This document shows positions 9,766 through 19,200 of a DNA stretch of 64,000 nt, one piece after another (the stretch's first letter is position 1; every line of letters begins with the position of its first letter). Source of the stretch: Methanobacteriota archaeon (GTDB taxonomy: Archaea; Thermoplasmatota; Poseidoniia; Poseidoniales; Thalassarchaeaceae). Both the position numbers and the translations under genes were made by a program. The notes under the pieces were generated by a model, which saw nothing but the letters and a program-made list of their open reading frames with translations, was not told the origin of the DNA and did no database searches. The stretch covers positions 13,340 through 77,339 of the forward strand of contig PBGL02000022.1 of NCBI GenBank assembly GCA_002718995.2, written 5' to 3'.

Positions 9766-11449
9766 TCCTCTTGGCCATTTCCCCGCCAATCCCAGGGGCC
9801 CTCTTCAGCTCCTCCACACTCGCGTGCTCTATCCCGCTCCTGCCGCCAAAATGCCGTAGTAGCGACTGAATCTTCTTCGCCCCCAGGCCCTCGATATCTT
9901 CTAGGGGGTCTTTGAGAGCACCTTTGGACCTCCTTTTCCTATGATACTGATTGACAAATCTGTGAGCCTCGTCCCTAGAGTGGACCAGAACGCGCCCTCG
10001 CCTGTCGAGAACCATCGGGCTCATGCCATCCATGTGGAGGGTTTCCTCCCTCTTTGCCAATGAAGCGAGAAGGAAACTACCCCTCGGAATCCTTCTTTCG
10101 AGCATTTCTCCGATCGTGGAGAGATGAGTTTCCCCTCCGTCCAAGAGTAGCATATCCGGCCACTCCTCCTGATGCTTCAACCACCTCTCGACAACCTCTG
10201 ACATCATTCTGAGATCGTCGTTAGCACCGGTTTTCACCCTGTAAGTCCTGTATTCCTTCTTCGAAGGACGCCCATTTCTGAAGACTACCGAAGCCCCGAC
10301 CCGCTCCACTCCCTGAAGCTGGGCCATATCGAAGCAAACCAAGTGGTTCAGTGAATCCAGACCAAGCAGCTTTGCCGCGTCGTCCGCTGCCTTCTGCTCA
10401 AGGCTTCCCGAGCTACTCCTCCTTGAACGCCTAACAAGAACTTCCGCGTTTCTGTCAGCCATACTACGAAGCTTTGCCAAATCTCCCCTTTTCGGTATCT
10501 TAACTTCAACTCTGGAGCCTCTGAGATCCGAAAGCCAGGACTCTACTGATTCGCCGACTTGCGATGGCACTAGGATGCTCTTCGGAGGTCGCCTGTTTGA
10601 GTAATGTTCGACGAGTACGCAGGAGACGGACTCAGAGGCATCGCCCCTGTGAATCAGTGGATATTCGGTCTGTCCCTCTATCACGCCGTCCTTTGCGTGT
10701 AGTATTGTCACCATCCCCGAGTCCCCGGTAGAAGCGAAGCCTATCGCATCGCAGTCTTGGTAGAACCTACTGTGAATCGCCTGTTCCGAGATCGTACCGT
10801 TCACAGAGGCTATCATATTCCTCGACCTAGCCGCGGCTTCATACCTCAGATTCTTACTGTGCTCATCCATCTCATCCTGCAGCCCCTTGATTAGAATTCC
10901 CGCATCACCATCTAGGATACTAACGATCGCACGGACTCTTCGTCGGTAGTCATCTGGGTCATCCGATTCAATGTAGCCGAAAGGTAGGTTGTTTCGATTA
11001 TCTCTGATTCCGAAGAAGCGCCTAAGGAGCTCGACGACTTTCTTTGCTGCTCCCGCATCGGTGAATGGCCCCCAACGCTTCGAACCTTCGGGAGGATGCC
11101 TCGAGTAGAGAATCCGGGGTAAATCGTGGGATGTAATCGCGATGTATGGGAAGGACTTGTCATCCTTCATGCGAGAGTTGTACCTCGGCTTGTGCCTGCG
11201 GATTAGCTGCCTTTCCAGAATTAGGGCCTCAGATGGACTCTTAGTCACAATGAAGTCCACTCGGTCAGCCTCCGCGACGAGCCTAGGAATCATCTCCCGA
11301 TCCGGATTTTTAGAGAAATAAGAAGAAACTCTGGATTTGATATCAGTGGCCTTTCCCACGTACATCACCCTTTCATCCTCTCTAGTGAATAGGTAAACCC
11401 CCGGCTTGCGAGGAAGGTCAAGAGATGGCTTGTCCACTGGCATTTCCAT
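9743..11449 (-). CDS. uvrC: Excinuclease ABC subunit C
   Basis: GIY-YIG N-terminus (KPGVYLFTREDERVMYVGKATDIKSRVSSYF), UVR region, RNase H-like C-nuclease domain (LLLDGGETHLSTI, RDEAHRFVNQYHRKRR) and HhH tail. Confidence 0.97.
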   Translation of the reverse strand: MEMPVDKPSLDLPRKPGVYLFTREDERVMYVGKATDIKSRVSSYFSKNPDREMIPRLVAEADRVDFIVTKSPSEALILERQLIRRHKPRYNSRMKDDKSFPYIAITSHDLPRILYSRHPPEGSKRWGPFTDAGAAKKVVELLRRFFGIRDNRNNLPFGYIESDDPDDYRRRVRAIVSILDGDAGILIKGLQDEMDEHSKNLRYEAAARSRNMIASVNGTISEQAIHSRFYQDCDAIGFASTGDSGMVTILHAKDGVIEGQTEYPLIHRGDASESVSCVLVEHYSNRRPPKSILVPSQVGESVESWLSDLRGSRVEVKIPKRGDLAKLRSMADRNAEVLVRRSRRSSSGSLEQKAADDAAKLLGLDSLNHLVCFDMAQLQGVERVGASVVFRNGRPSKKEYRTYRVKTGANDDLRMMSEVVERWLKHQEEWPDMLLLDGGETHLSTIGEMLERRIPRGSFLLASLAKREETLHMDGMSPMVLDRRGRVLVHSRDEAHRFVNQYHRKRRSKGALKDPLEDIEGLGAKKIQSLLRHFGGRSGIEHASVEELKRAPGIGGEMAKRIRGHFHH

Positions 11450-13670
11450 TGATGCGCCCGAGGTCAATACCAATGAACCCGTGCCTCGCCACAGGTGCGT
11501 GCTTACGGAGGCGCAGACGAGAATCCTTGCCCGCCTGAGTGAGTTCTCAGAGTCCTTGGAAACAGCTTGGGATGTCCCCAGGAGCCTCTCACTACCGGGA
11601 TTAGCAGAGTCCCTGGGGGTGGTTCGATCAGCCCTTCACTCCCCTCTGTCCTCATTGGAGGAGAGGGGCATGGTTAGTACTCGAAATGCCCATGTAATCG
11701 GAGGCGGGAGTCGTCGTAGAACCGTAGTGCACATCACTCAGGAAGGTCGGCATGAGTTAGAAGAATCAGGATACGTCAGTATGGCCACTTCGGGAATGAG
11801 GTTTGGCCCCGTTCCCGAACCAGTAGTGGTAAGTGGACGCGTCGACGAGATAGATCACATCGCATCATCCATTTCTGATGGAAAATCCATAATTCTCAGT
11901 GGCCTTCCAGGAATAGGAAAGTCTACTCTCGCTGGCGCGGTAGCCGAGTATTTCAGCGAAAAAGGATGGACGATTCGTTGGGCGTCATGCAACCTCGACA
12001 GCGACGTCCACTCAATTGGAAGAATGTGGTTGGGGGAAAATGCGCCTTCGGACTCTTCTGCTATACTATCGGCATCTACCACGGAAAGGACACTACTGAT
12101 TCTAGATGAGTCTCAGGAATTACACCCAAGACACGTGGACTCCATATCTGATCTTCTCAACGAGGCCTCCTCGGGGCCGTCGCCAATACTGGTAATCGTC
12201 AGGGCCCCAAGCCCGTTCGGAAAATTGGTAGGATTTGATGACTACAGGATTGGCGGATTGAAGAATGAGGATGCGACTTCCTTGCTACCAGAGGTAGATT
12301 CAGACTCTGCAAACGAGATCATAGAGGCCCTCGGCGGGCACCCTCTGGCGATTCGCCTGTGGTCTCCCGAGGAGGGAATACCAGAGAGAGCAGAGGCAAT
12401 TCAGGAATATGTACAGTCGACCGTCATAAGAAGGCTTAGCGATGAGGGACTGGGGTCCTTAGATGAGCTTTCGATTTCCCCGATACCCCTCGAGATCCAA
12501 GAGATGGAAAGTGAGGAAGGCACATTGGAGCTTGATGACTCCGCGGTTCTAAGGTGGAAGGAGGGTTCAGTAGAGCCTCATCACCTAGTCCGGAATGTCA
12601 GAAGGGCCTCCTGGACAGACGAAAAGGCAGCAGCTATGCACTCCGAAGCTGCGGAAAGATGGTCCGGCATAGGAGGGGCCAGAGCCAGAAGACTCGAGGC
12701 CCACCATAGGATGGAGAGGGGGGAAGAAGCAGACATCTCCTGGATTTCAGAGAACATCAAGGAAATAGCCGAGAACGATAGTTCAGCAGCGGCCATCCTG
12801 CTTGAAAGCGCCGTAAATATCTCCGAAGACGACTCCATCAGGGAGTCAGCAGTCAATCTGGCACTGGAGAGGGGTGAAGTGAAAATTGCAGATTCCCACA
12901 TCACGGAACTTTCGGATGGCCCATCTAGGAAACTACTCTCCTCACGCTCGGCTAGGATGAAGGGAAGGACCTCCGAAGCAGACAGACTCGAGCAGGAAGC
13001 TATCTCCATGCTAGAGCCATCAGAGAGGGCAAGGGCGTCGATATCATCCCTAGTCAGACTCTATGATGACAGGCTCCCGGGAGCCATTTCAAAGGAACTC
13101 TTGGAAACCCTGTCCTCGAGGATATCGGAAATTGACCTATCCGGCCTCTCCAAATCTGATACAGAAGCAGCAAAACTTGCAATAGACCTAGTTCGACATG
13201 GAATCGCACTCAGCTCCTACGACCTTTCTGCCGCGTCCGAATCCCGTAAATCCATAGAGAGGAGACTGGGTCAGGACAACCCAAGACTGGTAATGTTGGA
13301 CCTCAGGTCGAGGCTTGCGGTGAGGAACGACGGAAGGGCTTCACAGGAAGCCATAGAGGCATCACGCAGTATCATCGAAGAATCTGAGTCGCCGTTAGAC
13401 AGAATCAGGACAATCCATGTTGCCTTGGAATCCTGTGGCGAGTCTCCTCCCGAGTGGCTAGTTTCGGCACATTCAGAGGCATCAGATATCCCTCTAAGGG
13501 AAGATGTAGCAGCGTTTAGGAGGCTCTCGGCCCAGAGATGGTACTGGAGGGGTATTCTTGAGCCGAATCTCAGAATGTCGCATTGGAACGAGGCCATTAG
13601 CAGGTTCAGGAAGGCAGAGTGCAATAGTGCCGCGAACGAACTAGCAACAAGGCTCGCAAGGGGGCTATGA
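11406..13670 (+). CDS. Winged-helix / STAND-like P-loop ATPase with helical-repeat C-terminus
   Basis: N-terminal wHTH (RILARLSEF...GLAESLGVVRSALHSPLSSLEERGMVS), Walker A GLPGIGKST, Walker B TLLILDES, long alpha-helical C-terminus. Start uncertain; GTG 11481 would avoid overlap with uvrC. Confidence 0.75.
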   Translation: MRGRSRDGLSTGISIDAPEVNTNEPVPRHRCVLTEAQTRILARLSEFSESLETAWDVPRSLSLPGLAESLGVVRSALHSPLSSLEERGMVSTRNAHVIGGGSRRRTVVHITQEGRHELEESGYVSMATSGMRFGPVPEPVVVSGRVDEIDHIASSISDGKSIILSGLPGIGKSTLAGAVAEYFSEKGWTIRWASCNLDSDVHSIGRMWLGENAPSDSSAILSASTTERTLLILDESQELHPRHVDSISDLLNEASSGPSPILVIVRAPSPFGKLVGFDDYRIGGLKNEDATSLLPEVDSDSANEIIEALGGHPLAIRLWSPEEGIPERAEAIQEYVQSTVIRRLSDEGLGSLDELSISPIPLEIQEMESEEGTLELDDSAVLRWKEGSVEPHHLVRNVRRASWTDEKAAAMHSEAAERWSGIGGARARRLEAHHRMERGEEADISWISENIKEIAENDSSAAAILLESAVNISEDDSIRESAVNLALERGEVKIADSHITELSDGPSRKLLSSRSARMKGRTSEADRLEQEAISMLEPSERARASISSLVRLYDDRLPGAISKELLETLSSRISEIDLSGLSKSDTEAAKLAIDLVRHGIALSSYDLSAASESRKSIERRLGQDNPRLVMLDLRSRLAVRNDGRASQEAIEASRSIIEESESPLDRIRTIHVALESCGESPPEWLVSAHSEASDIPLREDVAAFRRLSAQRWYWRGILEPNLRMSHWNEAISRFRKAECNSAANELATRLARGL

Positions 13671-13671
13671 G

Positions 13672-15657
13672 TCATCCAGAGGGATGCTCGCCCTCACCTT
13701 CCACCGTCATTGAGTCAACAACCTCTTCTATGTCGTCATAGAATTCATCATCTCCGAAATAGCCCCTTTCCCTGAGCTGTATGCCGGCGAAGACTAGGGT
13801 AACCAACAATAGCAGTATGATCAGAGACAAAGCTGCGACTAAGACCCCCGCAATCGAACCTTCCTCCTCGCCCTCCTCGATCTTCTCTTCGCCGGAGATG
13901 TGAATATTCGCAGCTAGGTTAGTCGAAGCCTCATCTCCGGAAATCGCTCTTACGAGAATTACCTGGTCCCCTTCAATCGAGTTGTTTGGGAGATACTTCA
14001 GCCTATCGACAAGAAGGCTATGGGTGACTTCAAACTGGGAGTCCCCAATATCAAATTCTGCTAGGTCCATCCAATTGTCCCTCATATCCCATGTTCTCCA
14101 CTGGACCCTCTGAATAGCCCCGTCCAGATTGTATAACACGGAGTCTCCGGGGCCCACTTGGACCCTGTTGTCCATTCCATACTCACTGCCAAGGGTTATG
14201 TTGAGTGACAAACTCAACTCATAGTGGTAGTTTGCTGCCTCCTCCACAGAGGGAAGGGCATTGACGTGCCCATGCCCATACACATTGTTCTGGCGATTCT
14301 TTGGTATGGCGTCCTCTGCACATGGCTCATTCGCAGCCATGTAGTGGCACTGCCGGTAAGTCGAAGTTTCCTGCATCATGTTTCTGATGTCGAAGGGAGA
14401 CAGATCGGGATTCGCTTGGAACATTAGTACCGCAACGCCTGCAGCTCCGGGAGTGGCCATGCTTGTTCCGGATAGAGCGACGTAACCAGTCCCCGTATTG
14501 GCATCAGGGGCCATAACATCGCTCCCCACGAATGCAATATTGGGTTTGATCCGTCCTTCCTCAGTGGGCCCTTGGCTAGAGTAGACGGCTATCGCAGTGT
14601 TCTTGTCAAGGGCTCCCACAGTAATGACGTCCTCTGCACTTCCTGGAGTACCAATAGTCGCTGGCCCAGCACTATTTCCTGCTGCTATGAATAGGGCTAC
14701 TCCTGCTCTCATCATCTCATTGCCCATTCTATTCACCGACTCCTCTTCCGAGGATGTCCATTCAATGGCGCCCGGGCCACCAAGGCTCATGCTGGCAGCC
14801 CTTATGTTGAACTCGTTCTTCTTCTCAACGGTCCATTCCATACCCGCCATGACTTGCGCGAAAGAACCACTTCCTTCGTCGCTCAGTACCTTAACCCCAA
14901 CCAAGTTCGCTTTGGGAGCGACTCCGACGTATTCGAATGTAGGAGCACCCGTACCTGTGGTGATTCCAGCACAGTGGGTCCCATGCCCGTTTCCATCGTA
15001 AGGCTCGACCTCGGTACCATTCCGCAGGTCAGGATTATTCACAGAGTCATAGAATGCCAGTATCTTTGGATCGTTAGTGGAGTTATCATCGTCCAAGTCG
15101 TCCAGACCGGAGTGATTACCGTCAATTCCGGTATCGATGATTGCCATCGTTACGCCCTCACCAGTGTAACCCGTGTCTTGCCAGACCATATCGACGCCAT
15201 GGATGCCGTTGACGTCATTCATCTGGACTTCCAAACGGCCATCTAACTCGACAAAGACAACCCCTGGCAATTGGACTACTTCATGGATTATGTCCAGAGA
15301 GATTGTTCCTGCCATGGAGTCGATTAGCCAATATCTGAATTGGGTTTCAAAACCCACAGAATCCTCTAGCATTTTCTGATCTTCCGCAGTGGGCGTATGG
15401 TCAAAATCGACAATTACTGAAATCCTGCCATTTTCATCCACATAGTCATAATGTTCCGATTTTGCGGCCTTCCAAATCGCATCATGAATGTAGTCTCCAT
15501 CATGATCCATATTGGTGTGTTCCCACCATTCAGACTCCTGTGGCGTGTCAATCGAGCCATGGGTCGTAGGAACGGCTGCAGCGAGAGCTGGTAATACCAT
15601 CAAACCGAGTACTGTAATCGCAACTAGTCTACTTCTAATTTCAGTAGCTCGTGACAT
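13672..15657 (-). CDS. Subtilisin-like serine protease (S8), secreted with C-terminal TM anchor
   Basis: Signal peptide; Asp box AIIDTGIDGNHSGL, His box GHGTHCAGI, Ser box SGTSMATPGAAG; C-terminal hydrophobic helix. Confidence 0.95.
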   Translation of the reverse strand: MSRATEIRSRLVAITVLGLMVLPALAAAVPTTHGSIDTPQESEWWEHTNMDHDGDYIHDAIWKAAKSEHYDYVDENGRISVIVDFDHTPTAEDQKMLEDSVGFETQFRYWLIDSMAGTISLDIIHEVVQLPGVVFVELDGRLEVQMNDVNGIHGVDMVWQDTGYTGEGVTMAIIDTGIDGNHSGLDDLDDDNSTNDPKILAFYDSVNNPDLRNGTEVEPYDGNGHGTHCAGITTGTGAPTFEYVGVAPKANLVGVKVLSDEGSGSFAQVMAGMEWTVEKKNEFNIRAASMSLGGPGAIEWTSSEEESVNRMGNEMMRAGVALFIAAGNSAGPATIGTPGSAEDVITVGALDKNTAIAVYSSQGPTEEGRIKPNIAFVGSDVMAPDANTGTGYVALSGTSMATPGAAGVAVLMFQANPDLSPFDIRNMMQETSTYRQCHYMAANEPCAEDAIPKNRQNNVYGHGHVNALPSVEEAANYHYELSLSLNITLGSEYGMDNRVQVGPGDSVLYNLDGAIQRVQWRTWDMRDNWMDLAEFDIGDSQFEVTHSLLVDRLKYLPNNSIEGDQVILVRAISGDEASTNLAANIHISGEEKIEEGEEEGSIAGVLVAALSLIILLLLVTLVFAGIQLRERGYFGDDEFYDDIEEVVDSMTVEGEGEHPSG

Positions 15658-15662
15658 AGTAA

Positions 15663-15896
15663 TCAAATCTCAGCGCCAATAAGCGTCCGAGTCTCCGCAA
15701 TTCCCTCTATCGATCTAATTTCTTGAACTATGCAACGTGTTAGTTCCGACTCGTCATCGGCTTCCACCTTGACGAAGAGATCATGCATTCCGAAAACTAT
15801 CCATTGCCCGGACACAGAGGAAAGTCCGGAAACGGCTTCCCTGACAGAAACCTCGGCGCCAGGCTCCGTAGTGATTAGAACGAAACCGACAGCCAT
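15663..15896 (-). CDS. Stand-alone Lrp/AsnC ligand-binding (RAM) domain protein
   Basis: MAVGFVLITTEPGAEVSVREAVSGLSSVSGQWIVFGMHDLFVKVEADDESEL..RSIEGIAETRTLI; no HTH. Confidence 0.85.
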   Translation of the reverse strand: MAVGFVLITTEPGAEVSVREAVSGLSSVSGQWIVFGMHDLFVKVEADDESELTRCIVQEIRSIEGIAETRTLIGAEI

Positions 15897-15898
15897 GA

Positions 15899-16132
15899 TC
15901 AGACCTCCACCGCAATCAGCGTCTCCGTTCGAATAACTCCATCTATGGAACGCATTTGACCTATCAGGGTCCTAGCCATTTCCTTCTCATCTTCAAAGTC
16001 AATTCTGGCCACTAGGTCATATTCTCCGTAAGATACGTGAGTCTCGGTCACAGATTCCAGATTTAGCAATGTCAGATACACATCAAGCTCCCTCTGAGGG
16101 GCAGTCTTGATGAGAACGAACGCAGTGCTCAT
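15899..16132 (-). CDS. Stand-alone Lrp/AsnC ligand-binding (RAM) domain protein, paralogue of 15663-15896
   Basis: MSTAFVLIKTAPQRELDVYLTLLNLESVTETHVSYGEYDLVARIDFEDEKEMARTLIGQMRSIDGVIRTETLIAVEV; start approximate. Confidence 0.85.
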   Translation of the reverse strand: MSTAFVLIKTAPQRELDVYLTLLNLESVTETHVSYGEYDLVARIDFEDEKEMARTLIGQMRSIDGVIRTETLIAVEV

Positions 16133-16221
16133 TTTCCTCTCCCATTCGCCTCCCGATACTATCCGTTTATGACCTCTCCGATTCGTAAATCCCCTATTGC
16201 CCAAGTGTACGAAGAGATAAC

Positions 16222-19200
16222 ATGGAACTAGTCGCCCCAAGTTCTATGGGAGGACGTTCGGAACGGTCGCTAGGGCCATTCCTCATCGTAACCCTCCTCA
16301 TCTTATCCATCACCCCACTTGAGCCCGTTACTGCTGACTCTAGGACGACAACTGTGTGGTCAGGAACTGTCCTACTGCCAGAGGGGCACACAGTAGAGTC
16401 TGGTGATGTGCTAACCGTATCTCCCGGTACCACGATAAAATTGGGTGCAGGGTACACCATTGACGTCGATGGGAGGATATCGGTGGCGGGAACGTCCGCC
16501 TCGCCCGTACTCCTGGACTCGGTGGCGGGGAACCATGAAGGAATTGTGTTCAACTATTCGAGCAACGGGCTAGGCTCGGAGATTGACAATCTAACAGTTA
16601 CAAATTCCAAGTACGGAGTTACAGTTTATGGTAGCGATCCAGTACTATCCAATCTCACGATCATTAATGCCGACAATGTTGCGATCGATCTATTCAGCAG
16701 CGCGTCTCCTACAATCAGAGACCTTGTCATAGACGGGGGCGGACAAGATGTACATGGAACCTCGACAACCTGGAGGTATGGAATCGGCCTCTCCATCGGC
16801 GCATACTCAGCACCAGTGGTTGAGGGGGCCATAATTGAGGGAGTGATAACTAGAGGGCTAAATCAATGGGGCAGCTCGGGAGGACTCCTCTCCGATTTAC
16901 AAATTTCTAACGTCAGTGGAGCTACTCTCGCTATCGGCGCCGGAATGTGGATTGAGGACTCGTTCCCCCTAATTTCAGACTCCTCCGTAAACAGATGCGA
17001 CAATGGGATCTACGTCAGGCACATAACACAAGGCTGGACTACAAGGCCGACGATAGAAAGCACGGTTGTTGAAAACAGCATGTACAGGGGGGTGATGGTC
17101 GAGCAGTACAATCATAGCCAGTACTCGAACCTCCCACTTAATGCGGTATTCAATGATCTGGAAGTCAGAGGAACTGGGGGTCCGGGGGCCAAGGCCCAAG
17201 GCCTCGCAATAGCGGCCTTCGACATCAACACTAGTGGGGTCCATATCGACGGGGCCCTAATCGAGGACAATGCAGCTGTGGGAATCAGAGGCTACATGAT
17301 AGACTCCTCTACGATTATGAATCATATCACACTCCTTCGCAACGGGAAGACTACTGCCGTCTCACCCTTCAATGATCGAGCAGGATTATTCCTAAGGAGT
17401 GCAAACTGGGCCCCTACCATCAATGATCTTGTCGTTAAGAATTCTACCGGCCCTGGCGTGCTTTTGTGGAAGGGAGGCGTTCAGGGCAGCTACTGGGAGA
17501 TTGATGGTAATGGGGCCAATGGTTTAGACATCAGAGAGTTCCATCCCGAACTTTTCTTGGTACTGAGTAAGAACAACACCGGGCACGGGGTGTCAATCAG
17601 AGAGTCCAGTAATGTTGAACTCGAGCATGTGCACACATACAGGAACGGACTGGGCGCGATTTCTGAGTCATTGGGCTCTGGAATTTACTTCTACGAGTCA
17701 AACGATGTCAGTAGCGCGGGAAAGAACGTCAGCTGCGTCACATGTTCATCCACTGAGGACCAATTCGGACTAGTTGTCAGGGACAGCATAGACCTGCAGC
17801 TTTCAGCGATTGAGATAAGAGATCCAGCATTTGGCCCAGCATTGGACATAGACAATAGTGGACTAACCCACGAAGGCAACATTCTGATCAGTGACATTGC
17901 AATAAACTCCAACTCAACTACATACGCGGTCGAAATAGAAGGCGCCGATGCAGAGATAGAACTAATGGACCTGAATGGTGACAACGAGGGAATGTCTTGG
18001 AGCGCAGCTGGAGACCAAACATCGTCTCTCAGTTTCAGTGTAATCAGAGGGGGGCAGAGCCATTGTCTCGACATCTCGGACCATACTGAACTCCTCGTCA
18101 ATAATGTCTCTCTCGCCTGTCCGGGCCCAGCTCCCACCGTCACTGAAGCCATCGTCAACTTCACCGACTCACTATTCTTGCCTGGGACCACTGATTACTT
18201 CCATGCAGTCGAGAATAGTCACGTTCGTTGGATTTCATCATCTCAGATGGGTACTCCCACATCCTCGCAATCGAGCAATATCGTGGATGTAATGTGGAGG
18301 GCTGATGTCGGGGTGGTAAACCAGAATCACCGAAACATCCCATTCGCCGATGTCAACATCACATTCGATGACTATAATCCGGAGTACGTCGGCACTTTGC
18401 CTTATTCTGGCCATGAGGTGCTCGGCCCATTCGTGGGTCAGCGATGGACGCCTTTACAGGGATGGTCCGCGAACAACACCGCATACATCGGATGCGACTA
18501 CGACGGAGTTCACAATGACTCGGCCCCAGTAGTCATGGTCTCGGACTTTAACGTTCAATGCCTACTGGAAATACCCAATCAGCCACCCTTCATCATCTGG
18601 GACTCCCCACAGGAAGGAGGAATATACGCGAGTGGATCAGCGGTAATTCTCAACGCCACCAGGTCATGGGATCTGGACGACGATCAACTTTCTTTCAGTT
18701 GGACCAGCAGCATCGATGGAGACATAGCAGCCTCGTGTGGGGCCAGCAGCAGTCAAACTAACAACTCATGGATTTCTGTCAATGACCCACTTTACTCCAA
18801 CGAGGGGTGCCTCTCCGACGGCTCTCACCAGATAACCCTGCAAGTCTGTGATTCAGAGGGCCACTGCACTACAGAGTCTAGACAGATCGAGCTAACCAAC
18901 TTGCCCCCTGTGTTGTCTGTTGGTACATCTCCGGGAATATCCCCGTGGGGGACGCTATACCTCGGAAAGACCGCTAATGTGACAATCTTCCTAGGGGGGA
19001 CCTATGATCCAGAGGGAGACGAACTGACTTGTTGGGTCGAGGCCTCGTACGAGGGAGGTGTCGGGACCCCGCCCGACCCTTCCCCCGGGTGCCCCGATCA
19101 GATTATTCGTTCCTTCCCGGGTGCTCCCAACCAGTTCTCTGTCACAGTTTTCGCATCCGATTCCATCAACCCGACAGTCTCTTGGATATTCGATGTGGAA

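Noticed and set aside
11406-13670. Anti-phage defence island around the STAND-like ATPase
   Set aside because: Neighbours are uvrC and a secreted subtilase; no nuclease, TIR, restriction-modification or mobile genes, so a defence island is not supported.
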